This document shows, piece by piece, positions 54,635 to 61,760 of a stretch of DNA of 64,000 bases. The first letter of the stretch is position 1. Each line of letters starts with the position of its first letter. The stretch comes from Myxococcales bacterium (GTDB lineage: Bacteria; Myxococcota_A; Polyangia; Haliangiales; Haliangiaceae). Under the pieces are notes generated by a model. It worked only from the letters and a program-made list of their open reading frames with translations, was not told where the DNA came from and did not search any database. The DNA lies in the NCBI GenBank assembly GCA_016717005.1, contig JADJUF010000038.1, positions 124,001 to 188,000 on the forward strand, in the 5' to 3' direction. A program made the position numbers and the translations under genes.

Positions 54635-55054
54635 TCAACGCGCCGGCGGCGGCGGCACCGCGACCGCGCGACGCTCGACCACGACGTCGAGCCGCTGATC
54701 GCCGCGCTCGATCCCCATCCGCACCTTGGTGCCGGCCGGGCCGCGCATCTGCCGCGCGGTCCGCACCAGCGACCAGCGCGCGGTCGACTCGCCGTCGACC
54801 TCGACCACGACGTCGCCGGCCAGCAGGCCGGCGTCGTCGGCGGGACCGCCCGGGAAGACCTGGCCGATCGCGAAGCCCTTGGGGTGCGAGACCGGCCGGA
54901 TGCCGATGCCGGTCACCGTCGAGGGATCGGCCGGGGCGCCGCCGGCGGTCGGGGGCGCGGCCGGCGGCGCGCCTGTGGCCTCGCCGCCGCTCGGCGCGCT
55001 GCCCTTGCACGCGAGCGCGGCGCCCACGAGCGCGATCATCACGGACGTCCGCAT
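54635..55054 (-). CDS. PDZ-domain lipoprotein
   Basis: 139 residues. The signal ends in a lipobox ALAC (Cys16). A Pro/Ala/Gly linker is followed by a single PDZ domain: GIGIRPVSHPKGFAIGQVFP, PADDAGLLAGDVVVEVDGES, and GTKVRMGIERGDQ. It has no protease domain, so it may be an adaptor or substrate-binding lipoprotein. ATG 55054 follows TACGCT by 6 bases. It is divergent from gsk (about 65 bases between the starts) and convergent to the SDR gene. Confidence 0.8.
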   Translation of the reverse strand: MRTSVMIALVGAALACKGSAPSGGEATGAPPAAPPTAGGAPADPSTVTGIGIRPVSHPKGFAIGQVFPGGPADDAGLLAGDVVVEVDGESTARWSLVRTARQMRGPAGTKVRMGIERGDQRLDVVVERRAVAVPPPPAR

Positions 55055-55060
55055 CGCGCG

Positions 55061-55066
55061 AGCGTA
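55061..55066 (-). promoter_or_regulatory. -10 box of the PDZ lipoprotein gene
   Basis: TACGCT on the minus strand, 6 bases before ATG 55054; leaderless start predicted. Confidence 0.4.
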
Positions 55067-55096
55067 CCAGGCGGGCGCGCGCGTGGTCGCGGGTGA

Positions 55097-55102
55097 TACG
55101 CT
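55097..55102 (+). promoter_or_regulatory. -10 box of gsk
   Basis: TACGCT preceded by TGA (extended -10 form TGnTAnnnT), 17 bases before GTG 55120. The short leader carries an AGAGG ribosome-binding site. Confidence 0.45.
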
Positions 55103-55119
55103 GCGCGATCAGAGGTCCC

Positions 55120-56427
55120 GTGCGCTTTCCTGGACGCCGCAAGCACAAGCACTACTTCCCGGTCCACGCGCGCGATCCGCTGTTCCAGCACGCGGGCGTC
55201 GAGGCCCCCGACGCCCGGACCCACCTGGTCGGCATCGATCAGACCCTCGTCGACATCGACGCCCGGGTCCCGGACGAGCTGATCGCCCGCTACCAGCTGC
55301 CCAAGGGCGCGTCGACGGTGATCGCCAGCGACGCGGCGCTGCGGCTGTACGACGAGCTCCTGGCCGACCAGCGGATCTCCTACGAGTTCGCCGGCGGCAC
55401 CGTCGGCAACACGCTCCACAACTACTCGACCCTGGCCGACGACGCCTCGATCTTGCTCGGCGTGATGAGCGCGGAGATCCGGCTCGGCACGTCCGGCTAC
55501 CGCTACCTCTCGAACACCTCGTCGCGCGTCAACCTCGATCACCTGCAGCCGGTGGCCGGCCCGATCGGCCGGTGCTTCGCGCTGGTGACGCCCGACGGCG
55601 AGCGCACGTTCGCGATCAGCGAGGGCGAGATGAACGGGCTGCGCCCCGACAGCGTCCCGGCCGCGGTCTTCGACGACGCGTCGGCGCTGGTGATCTCGGC
55701 CTACCTGCTGCGCTGCAAGCCCGACGACCCGATGCCGGCCGCGACCATGCGCGCGATCGAGCTGGCCCGGGCCCGGGGCGTGCCGGTCGTGCTCACGCTC
55801 GGCACCCGGTTCGTGATCGCCGAGCGGCCCGAGTTCTGGCGCGACTTCATCCGCGCCCACGTCGACATCGTCGCGATGAACGAGGAGGAGGCCGAGGCGC
55901 TGACCGGCGAGCGCGACCCCCTGCGCGCGTGCGACCGCGCGCTCGACCTGACCGACCTGGTGCTGTGCACCGCCGGGCCGACCGGGCTGTTCCTGGCCGG
56001 CCACACCGACGTCGAGGTCAAGCGCGAGACCCGGTACCCGCTCTTGCCGGGCGCGATCCCCGAGTTCAACCGCTACGAGTTCAGCCGGCCGATGCGTCGA
56101 GCCGCGTGCGCGCAGCCGCTCAAGGTGTTCGCGCACATCGCGCCCTACCACGGCGGTCCCGCGCGCATCACGAGCACCAACGGCGCCGGCGACGCCGCGC
56201 TGGCCGCGCTCCTGCACGACGTCGCCGCCAACCGCCACCACCGCGCGCGCGTGCCCAACTCGACCAAGCACGTGCGCGAGTTCCTGACCTACTCGTCGAT
56301 GAGCCAGGTGTGTCGCTACGCCAACCGGGTCAGCTACGAGGTGCTGGCGCAGTCGGCGCCGCGCCTGACCCGGGGCCTGCCCGAGCGCGAGGAGGGCCTC
56401 GACGACGAGGCCTACTGGGCGCGGTAG
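55120..56427 (+). CDS. gsk: Inosine/guanosine kinase
   Basis: 435 residues, the length of the E. coli enzyme (434). It shows the same N-terminal (RFPGRRKHKHYFPV) and C-terminal (SPRLTRGLPEREEGLDDE..YW) blocks. PfkB-family elements are EFAGGTVGNTLHNYS, VVLTLGTRFVIAE, MNEEEAEALTG and the catalytic NGAGDAALAALLHD. It phosphorylates guanosine and inosine to GMP and IMP in purine salvage. GTG 55120 has an AGAGG site. The resemblance to the gammaproteobacterial protein, from memory of that sequence, is striking for this kind of genome and hints at transfer or a sporadic ancient gene. It stands alone. Confidence 0.93.
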   Translation: MRFPGRRKHKHYFPVHARDPLFQHAGVEAPDARTHLVGIDQTLVDIDARVPDELIARYQLPKGASTVIASDAALRLYDELLADQRISYEFAGGTVGNTLHNYSTLADDASILLGVMSAEIRLGTSGYRYLSNTSSRVNLDHLQPVAGPIGRCFALVTPDGERTFAISEGEMNGLRPDSVPAAVFDDASALVISAYLLRCKPDDPMPAATMRAIELARARGVPVVLTLGTRFVIAERPEFWRDFIRAHVDIVAMNEEEAEALTGERDPLRACDRALDLTDLVLCTAGPTGLFLAGHTDVEVKRETRYPLLPGAIPEFNRYEFSRPMRRAACAQPLKVFAHIAPYHGGPARITSTNGAGDAALAALLHDVAANRHHRARVPNSTKHVREFLTYSSMSQVCRYANRVSYEVLAQSAPRLTRGLPEREEGLDDEAYWAR

Positions 56428-56449
56428 GCGGCGGGGCCGTCCGCGCTGC

Positions 56450-56517
56450 CCCGTCGCTCGATCGAGCCCCGTCGCTCGGCGCGCCCGACCGAGCTGGCCC
56501 GTCGCTCGATCGAGCCC
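56450..56517 (+). repeat. 20-base direct repeat downstream of gsk
   Basis: CCCGTCGCTCGATCGAGCCC at 56450-56469 and 56498-56517. Each copy contains the palindrome GCTCGATCGAGC and may help end transcription of the convergent genes. Confidence 0.75.
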
Positions 56518-56533
56518 GGAGGCCCGCTCGGGC

Positions 56534-57139
56534 TCAACGCGGTGACGGGGTCCCCTCGAGCGGCGCCCCGACCTGGGTGCCGGGGGGCACGAGCACGACG
56601 AACGGGTCCTCGCCCGGCTGGAGGTCCATGAAGGTCCGGTACTCGTCGCGCGTCAGCGACGCCTCGATCGACCGCGCGTAGCCCAGCATGTTCCAGTGGA
56701 CCTGCTCGGACAGCTCCTCCTGGCTGAGGAACCCGCCGTAGTAGCCGCGGACCGCGCGGCCGTGGTCGCGGATCCAGCTCGTCAGCGCGGTCCGGATCGC
56801 GTCGCGCTTGGCGGCCGGGAACTCGGGCCCGAACAGCTCGTCGAGGCGGCGGTCGATGTCGTCGAAGCGCGCCGCGATCGTCGCCGCCGGCGGCTCGTCC
56901 GGGCCGTTGACGATCTCGGCGACGCCGGGGTCCTCGTCGGGCAGGGGCACCGGCTCGAACCGGCGCACCGTCGGGATCGGCCGGCGACCGCTCGGCGTGG
57001 GTCGCGTCGCCGGCCGCGCTGCGGTCGTGATCGCCGCGCGGTCGTTGACCGTGCGGTTCGCCGCCGGGGCTGGCGCGGTGGCGTAGCCGACCGCGAACGC
57101 GGCCGCGATCACGACGGCGCCGATGGCGAGCGGCCTCAT
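56534..57139 (-). CDS. Membrane-anchored or exported helical protein (paralogue pair, second gene)
   Basis: 201 residues. The N terminus is a single hydrophobic segment (IGAVVIAAAFAVGYATA), then a proline/arginine-rich linker and a helical domain with FDDIDRRLDELFG, SQEELSEQVHWNML and LTRDEYRTFMDLQPGEDPF. The end aligns with the upstream gene (DDQYRVLTGLEPGVDPY), so the two are paralogues. A periplasmic, stress-chaperone-like role as in Spy/CpxP proteins is conceivable but not shown. It overlaps its partner by 4 bases (ATGA). Confidence 0.65.
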   Translation of the reverse strand: MRPLAIGAVVIAAAFAVGYATAPAPAANRTVNDRAAITTAARPATRPTPSGRRPIPTVRRFEPVPLPDEDPGVAEIVNGPDEPPAATIAARFDDIDRRLDELFGPEFPAAKRDAIRTALTSWIRDHGRAVRGYYGGFLSQEELSEQVHWNMLGYARSIEASLTRDEYRTFMDLQPGEDPFVVLVPPGTQVGAPLEGTPSPR

Positions 57140-57756
57140 CGGTGGTCGTGCCCGTCGTCGTGCGCGCCGGGCGCGCCGGGCGCGCCGCCCTGGCCCGTGA
57201 CCATGAAGTCGTAGGGATCGACGCCGGGCTCGAGCCCGGTGAGCACGCGGTACTGATCGTCCGTGACGATCGCGTGCAGCTCCTCGAGCTGCCCCAGCAC
57301 CTCCTCGTGGAGCTGCGTCATGTACTGCTCGTGGGTCAGCGTCCCGCGCTGGAACTCGCCGGTCTGGCGGCGCTGGAACTCGATCGCGCGGTCGTTGAAG
57401 TCGAGCAGCAGCTCGCGTTGCTCGGCCGAGATCTGTCCGAGCGTCTGGGTGATCTGCGCGTCGGTCTCGGCGCGCCGGGCCGCGCGCGCCTCGGGCGTCT
57501 CGTCGAGCGGGAACTCATCGACCGCCTGGCCCTGCTGCGCCTGCTCGACCGCGCGTCGGAGCTGCAGCAGGTCGACCGCGCGCGATGGCGCGCCGCGGGC
57601 CGCGGGCGCGGTCGGATCGACCGCGGTCGGGTCGGCAGCGGCGGCGGCCGCGACGAGGCGCTCACCGCCGGTGGCGCGCGCGGTCCCGACCCGCCGGCCG
57701 GCGAAGAACGCCGCAGCCGCGAGCCCCACAATCGCCACGATCGTCAGCGCTCGCAT
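57136..57756 (-). CDS. Membrane-anchored or exported helical protein (paralogue pair, first gene)
   Basis: 206 residues. N-terminal hydrophobic segment (ALTIVAIVGLAAAAFFAG), an Ala/Pro linker, then a coiled-coil-like region (LLQLRRAVEQAQQGQAVDE, ITQTLGQISAEQRELLLDFN) and the block LTHEQYMTQLHEEVLGQLEEL..YRVLTGLEPGVDP. The tail is rich in Gly, His and Asp (AHDDGHDHR) and could bind metal. A TAGCGT box lies 15 bases before ATG 57756. Its paralogue follows with a 4-base overlap. Function unknown. Confidence 0.65.
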   Translation of the reverse strand: MRALTIVAIVGLAAAAFFAGRRVGTARATGGERLVAAAAAADPTAVDPTAPAARGAPSRAVDLLQLRRAVEQAQQGQAVDEFPLDETPEARAARRAETDAQITQTLGQISAEQRELLLDFNDRAIEFQRRQTGEFQRGTLTHEQYMTQLHEEVLGQLEELHAIVTDDQYRVLTGLEPGVDPYDFMVTGQGGAPGAPGAHDDGHDHR

Positions 57757-57940
57757 CGACTGCCCTAGAGCACGCTAGCACGGCTCAAGCCGGGCCCATT
57801 CGTCTGTAGTTTAGTCGCTTAGTAAATCAAACTATACAGAATGTATTGATCGTAGACACATCCGAGGACGTTGATCATGCAAAGTCAGTGATTCCCACTA
57901 CATGATTTACTGGCACGGGGAGTGCTCATGGTCCGCCTCC
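57757..57940 (+). promoter_or_regulatory. AT-rich control region before the secreted Cys-containing protein
   Basis: About 110 bases (57800-57910) are markedly poorer in GC than the rest of the window. TAGTTT (57807-57812) and AAACTA (57829-57834) form an inverted repeat, and TTGATC occurs twice, about 24 bases apart. No certain -35/-10 pair could be chosen. The composition suggests a regulated promoter or imported DNA. Confidence 0.4.
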
Positions 57941-58402
57941 ATGAAGCTCACCAAGGTCCTGGCGGCGGTCGTGCTCGCGATGGTCGTCGGACTCAGCCCG
58001 GCGATCGCGGGCACCGGGTCGACCAGCTCCAACAACGCTCACGGCGACAACCGCGCCGTGAACATCTGGGTCGCGGGCTTCTGGCTTCACCACACGTACG
58101 AGTGGGTCCGCTACGGCTCGAGCGTGAGCGCCCACTACACCTACGGCGGCGACGCATCGGGGTGCACGAGCTGCAACCGCTACTCGACGACCTCGGTGTA
58201 CTCGAACACGCCGACCTGCGTCGCCAACCAGAACAAGCTGACCTACGCCATCACCGGCGTGTGCCATCAGGCCACCAACCGCGCGCTGCAGGGGACCAGC
58301 ATCCCGTACGTCCTGAGCTGGAACATCGGCGGCGGCGGCACCAGCAACGCGCTGTTCTGCACGTTCGGCGCGGGCCTCAGCTGCTACGGCGCCCCCTGCT
58401 GA
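57941..58402 (+). CDS. Secreted cysteine-containing protein of unknown function
   Basis: 153 residues. A clear signal peptide (KLTKVLAAVVLAMVVGLSPAIAG) is followed by a Ser/Asn/Thr-rich, aromatic mature part. Cysteines occur as SGCTSCNRY, PTCVANQ, GVCHQATNRAL, LFCTFGAGLSCYGAPC, seven in all, which should give disulfides outside the cytoplasm. The segment GVCHQATNRA recalls Cys/His pairs of small hydrolases, but no family is recognised. The composition (many Asn, Thr, Tyr) differs from its neighbours. It is a single gene with an AT-rich upstream region and a terminator-like hairpin after it. Confidence 0.65.
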   Translation: MKLTKVLAAVVLAMVVGLSPAIAGTGSTSSNNAHGDNRAVNIWVAGFWLHHTYEWVRYGSSVSAHYTYGGDASGCTSCNRYSTTSVYSNTPTCVANQNKLTYAITGVCHQATNRALQGTSIPYVLSWNIGGGGTSNALFCTFGAGLSCYGAPC

Positions 58403-58428
58403 GCGTCCATCCGATCATCTGAACGCTG

Positions 58429-58470
58429 GCGCCTCGCCCAGGGGAGATGGGTCGAGGCGCTAGCCCTTTT
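58429..58470 (+). terminator. Rho-independent-type terminator after the secreted protein gene
   Basis: GCGCCTCG (58429-58436) pairs with CGAGGCGC (58453-58460), followed by TAGCCCTTTT. One of the few hairpins here with a T-run. Confidence 0.6.
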
Positions 58471-58630
58471 CGGGCCGCGGGATGCGGCGCATCGGCGTGG
58501 TGCCGACGTCATCGGTCGACACGACGGGCGGCGCGGGCGCGACCGGGGCGGGCGGCGGCGAGCCGATCCGCAGGGTGCGCAGGAAGCGGACGACGCGCGA
58601 GGGCGAGGGCGGCGGTGCGGTGATCATCAT
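58460..58630 (-). CDS. Small protein of the PSPSRVV family (56 aa)
   Basis: 56 residues from the first of two adjacent ATG codons (58630). It shares PSPSRVV(R)FLRTL with the small protein at 32676-32852, including the preceding prolines, and then has a Pro/Ala linker and a basic end (PMRRIPRPEKG). The conserved part is one basic amphipathic helix. It lies downstream of the unknown 58738 gene on the same strand, 107 bases away. Function unknown. Confidence 0.55.
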   Translation of the reverse strand: MMITAPPPSPSRVVRFLRTLRIGSPPPAPVAPAPPVVSTDDVGTTPMRRIPRPEKG

Positions 58631-58737
58631 GGCGTGGGTTCGACGGGGACCATGCCGGATCCATCGGCCCCGATCGGGTATGCGCGGGGGCCGTCCGATC
58701 TCGTCGTGGGGTGTCGATGGGGCAGCGCCGCCGCGGA

Positions 58738-59421
58738 TCAGCCCAGGCGGGTCGGCACGAACCGCGCGCCGATCCGCCGGAAGCGCGTCGGTGCGGTCGT
58801 GCACACCGCGAGCAGATCGCGCGCCACGTCTGGCGGCAGGCCCGGGGTGATCTCGAAGCCGGTGAAGCGCGCGCCGCTGACCTCGGCCGAGAACGTGTGG
58901 CGGAACTCGCTCGCGCCGGCGTAGGTGAGCGCGAGCCGTCCGGTCCACGACAGCTGCGCGCCGCGCGGGCCGGGCTGGAAGCGCAGCCGGTGATCGGCCG
59001 CGGTGTCGTGGCCGAGCAGGTAGACGTTGAACGGCCGATCGTCGTCGTCGTCGCCGTCGAGATCCTCGACCATCGCGCGGCCGGTCGGCAGCGGATCGAC
59101 GCGGAACTCACCGCCCGAGAGCTGCCCCGGATCGAACGGCGCCGCGGCGGTGCCGACCAGGAAGCCGCCGTCGCTGCGCCACTTGGTCGAGGACAGCGTG
59201 CACCGGTGGTAGTTGGTCCAGACGTTGCGCGCGCGCCAGTCGCCGTCGTCGTCGTCGTCGTCGCCACCGGCGGCGCGATCGGCGGCGTCGTAGGCCGCCG
59301 ACTCGAGGTGCAGATCGAACCACAGGCCGCGGTCGTCGAGGCGCCCCGACCAGACGAAGCGGGCGATCGCGTGGCCGTCGGGCCAGGGGTTGCCGGGGAA
59401 CCAGATGCGGCCGGAGGTCAT
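58738..59421 (-). CDS. Cytoplasmic protein of unknown function with Asp-rich loops
   Basis: 227 residues without signal peptide. Beta-strand-rich (RFVWSGRLDDRGLWFDLHLE, LRFQPGPRGAQLSWTGRLAL) with two acidic loops, GGDDDDDDGDW and LDGDDDDDRPF, and an aromatic N terminus (RIWFPGNPWPDGHA). The loops could bind calcium or be flexible linkers. Start ATG 59421 lies 7 bases after TACCGT. I recognise no family. It is separated from the hydroxylase genes by 32 bases on the same strand. Confidence 0.6.
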   Translation of the reverse strand: MTSGRIWFPGNPWPDGHAIARFVWSGRLDDRGLWFDLHLESAAYDAADRAAGGDDDDDDGDWRARNVWTNYHRCTLSSTKWRSDGGFLVGTAAAPFDPGQLSGGEFRVDPLPTGRAMVEDLDGDDDDDRPFNVYLLGHDTAADHRLRFQPGPRGAQLSWTGRLALTYAGASEFRHTFSAEVSGARFTGFEITPGLPPDVARDLLAVCTTAPTRFRRIGARFVPTRLG

Positions 59422-59428
59422 GGCCCCG

Positions 59429-59434
59429 ACGGTA
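59429..59434 (-). promoter_or_regulatory. -10 box of the 58738 gene
   Basis: TACCGT on the minus strand, 7 bases before ATG 59421; no ribosome-binding site. Confidence 0.4.
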
Positions 59435-59453
59435 GCCTACGGGCGCGCGCGGG

Positions 59454-60671
59454 TCAGCCGACCGGCGTCGCGGTGTGGCCCCGCCACGTCACCGCCGCCG
59501 CCGCGAGCAGGTTCAGGCCCGCCAGCGCGAGCAGGCCGAGCGCGGCGGTGTCGAGCGGGCGCCCGAACCACGCGCCGGTGCACGCGATCATCGCGCCGAT
59601 CGCCAGCGCGCGGGCCAGCTCGAGCGGCAGGTACCGGGGCGAGCGCTCGAAGAACTCGCCCGAGACGACCGTCGCGTACAGCAAGAACCCGAGCGCGGCC
59701 AGATCGGCGGCGACCCCGGCGGCGCCGAGCGTCGCGGCCAGCGCCCAGATCATCGCGCCCAGGTACGCGAGCTGCAGCGTGCCGACCAGGTACAGCCCGG
59801 GCGGCGCTGGCGCCGGCGCGCGCGCGGCGTCGGTCGCCGTCGGCGCGGCGTCACGAGGCCGCCAGCCGGCCGGCATGAACCACAGCCGCAGCTTGTCGCG
59901 CGCGCGGCTCGTCGTGCGCGCGGCCCGGCCGAGCTGCGCCAGGTGGTGCAGCGCGACGGTCAGCGGCCGCAGGCTCGGCGGCGGATCGTCGACGCCGAAG
60001 GCGGTCGGCGTGCCGCGGGCGAACGTGCCGAACAGGCGGTCCCAGACGATGAACACGAAGCCGAAGTTCTTGCCGCGGCACCACTGATCGCGGCCGTGGT
60101 GGACGGCGTGGTGGGTCGGCGTCGCCAGCACCCGCTCGAGCGGGCCGAGCCGGCCGATGTTCCGCGTGTGCACGGCGAAGCCCCAGGTGTCCTTGACGAT
60201 CCACCCCAGCGCCGCGGCCGGCAGCGGCAGGCCGAGCGCGACCGGCGCGACCAGGATCAGGTACGCGCCCGAGACCACGTTCACGAGCGGCTCCGCGAGC
60301 GAGCTGCGCCCGCCGGTGGTCATCGTGAAGTACGGGCTGGAGTGGTGGACCGCGTGCACGGCCCAGGTCAGGTTGAGCGCGTGGTGGTAGCGGTGCATCC
60401 AGTAGGCCGCGAGGTCCATCACGACCACGCCGAGCGGCCAGATCCACCAGGCGTCGACGGGCAGCTGCCACGGCACCTGGGGCCAGGCGGCGCGGTAGAG
60501 CACGACCCACACCACCGGGACGATCGACAAGAGCGCGAAGTGCGGGATCGCGACCAGCACGCTGACCGCCGCGTCGCGCGGATCCTGGTGGGCGCGGGCG
60601 CGCCACGCGTTCCACCCGAACTCGAGCAGCATCAGCGCGACGAACACCGCCGGGGCCGCGATGTCACCCAC
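59454..60671 (-). CDS. Fatty acid hydroxylase / sterol desaturase family membrane protein (second of two)
   Basis: 405 residues with about seven membrane helices. The di-iron histidine boxes are HRYHH, HAVHHSS and THHAVHHG, with VWDRLFGTFA after the last box, as in the family. A C-terminal extension of some 130 residues adds three or four more helices, so it is longer than its neighbour. Family members hydroxylate or desaturate sterols, carotenoids, fatty acids or ether lipids using O2. The start GTG overlaps the end of the preceding hydroxylase gene by 8 bases. The substrate is not determinable here. Confidence 0.87.
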   Translation of the reverse strand: MGDIAAPAVFVALMLLEFGWNAWRARAHQDPRDAAVSVLVAIPHFALLSIVPVVWVVLYRAAWPQVPWQLPVDAWWIWPLGVVVMDLAAYWMHRYHHALNLTWAVHAVHHSSPYFTMTTGGRSSLAEPLVNVVSGAYLILVAPVALGLPLPAAALGWIVKDTWGFAVHTRNIGRLGPLERVLATPTHHAVHHGRDQWCRGKNFGFVFIVWDRLFGTFARGTPTAFGVDDPPPSLRPLTVALHHLAQLGRAARTTSRARDKLRLWFMPAGWRPRDAAPTATDAARAPAPAPPGLYLVGTLQLAYLGAMIWALAATLGAAGVAADLAALGFLLYATVVSGEFFERSPRYLPLELARALAIGAMIACTGAWFGRPLDTAALGLLALAGLNLLAAAAVTWRGHTATPVG

Positions 60672-61479
60672 CGCGCGGCTCCCAGCTCGGCGGCCGGAAC
60701 AGCAGCGTCGCGCGCTCGCGCCAGGTCGCGCGCCGCGCCAGCCGCGCCAGCCGGATCCACTCGACGAAGTTGGCGCGGACCACGCTCGGCGGCGCCGCGC
60801 CGGTGCCGTACGTGGGCGCGGCCTGCTCCGCCGCGAAGGTGCCGAACAGCCGATCCCAGACGATCAGCATCCCGCCGTAGTTGCGGTCGACGTAGGCGGC
60901 GTCGCAGCCGTGGTGGACGCGGTGGTGCGACGGCGTGACCAGCACCCGCTCGAGCCAGCCGAGCTTCCCGATCCAGCGCGTGTGCTGCGGGAACTGGTAC
61001 AGCGAGCTGATCGCGCGCGCGACCAGCGACGCCTCGAACGACACGCCCACCAGCGCCAGCGGCAGGTAGAAGACCCAGCTGGTGTAGACCGAGAACCAGC
61101 CGATCCGGATCGCGACGAGCAGGTTCAGGTGATCGCTCTGGTGGTGGACCGCGTGCACCGCCCACCACAGGTTGACCCGGTGCATCGCGCGGTGGCTGCA
61201 GTAGAACGCCAGGTCGACCAGCACCAGGATCAGCGCCCAGCGCACGAACGGCTGGCGCGGCAGCGCGACCTGCGCGTGGCGATCGAGCCACTGGTGGACC
61301 GCGGCGCCTTGCAGCACCAGCGCCAGGCCCGCCACCACCGAGCCGGCGCCGAGGACGACGCTGGCGATCGAGTCGCGCCACGCGTACCCGAGCGCGCGCC
61401 GGCGGGCGCCGTAGGCGAGCTCGAGCGCGATCGCCAGCGCGCACACGGCGGCGGCGATGACCTGGACGGTGAGGGACAC
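60664..61479 (-). CDS. Fatty acid hydroxylase / sterol desaturase family membrane protein (first of two)
   Basis: 271 residues. Histidine boxes: HRAMH, HAVHHQS, and SHHRVHHG, followed by VWDRLFGTFAAE. About four to five membrane helices. It is a compact member of the same family as the next gene, with about a third of residues alike by eye around the boxes. Both overlap, so the pair may act in sequence or together on one lipid. GTG 61479 starts with a hydrophobic helix (VSLTVQVIAAAVCALAIALE). Confidence 0.87.
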   Translation of the reverse strand: MSLTVQVIAAAVCALAIALELAYGARRRALGYAWRDSIASVVLGAGSVVAGLALVLQGAAVHQWLDRHAQVALPRQPFVRWALILVLVDLAFYCSHRAMHRVNLWWAVHAVHHQSDHLNLLVAIRIGWFSVYTSWVFYLPLALVGVSFEASLVARAISSLYQFPQHTRWIGKLGWLERVLVTPSHHRVHHGCDAAYVDRNYGGMLIVWDRLFGTFAAEQAAPTYGTGAAPPSVVRANFVEWIRLARLARRATWRERATLLFRPPSWEPRGG

Positions 61480-61492
61480 GGGCGGGGGCGCG

Positions 61493-61498
61493 ATTGTA
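61493..61498 (-). promoter_or_regulatory. -10 box of the hydroxylase pair
   Basis: TACAAT (5 of 6 to consensus) on the minus strand, 13 bases before GTG 61479. The remaining gene-free stretch to 61747 shows nothing else recognisable. Confidence 0.45.
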
Positions 61499-61747
61499 CG
61501 CGGGTCGCGGCGAGGATCGGGCGCCAGGATTCCGGCGCGCGCACCGAGCCGCGCCTCCCGGCCGCGGCCCGCGACGTTCGATCCGCGCGCCCGCGCCCCG
61601 CTGTAGCGCCCGCGCCCCGCGGCCTTCGCGCGACGCCGGCGGCCCGGTGCGGGTCGAGGTCGGGGCCCATGGAGCGCCGACGGTGTCCGTCGCGGCCGTG
61701 GCCCGTGACCCGCGACGGTTGCCGCCCGAGCGGCGCTCGGCTCGTGA

Positions 61748-61753
61748 TACCAA
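61748..61753 (+). promoter_or_regulatory. -10-like box before the PPC lipoprotein gene
   Basis: TACCAA with TGA in front (extended form), 7 bases before ATG 61761. Confidence 0.35.
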
Positions 61754-61760
61754 GACCACC

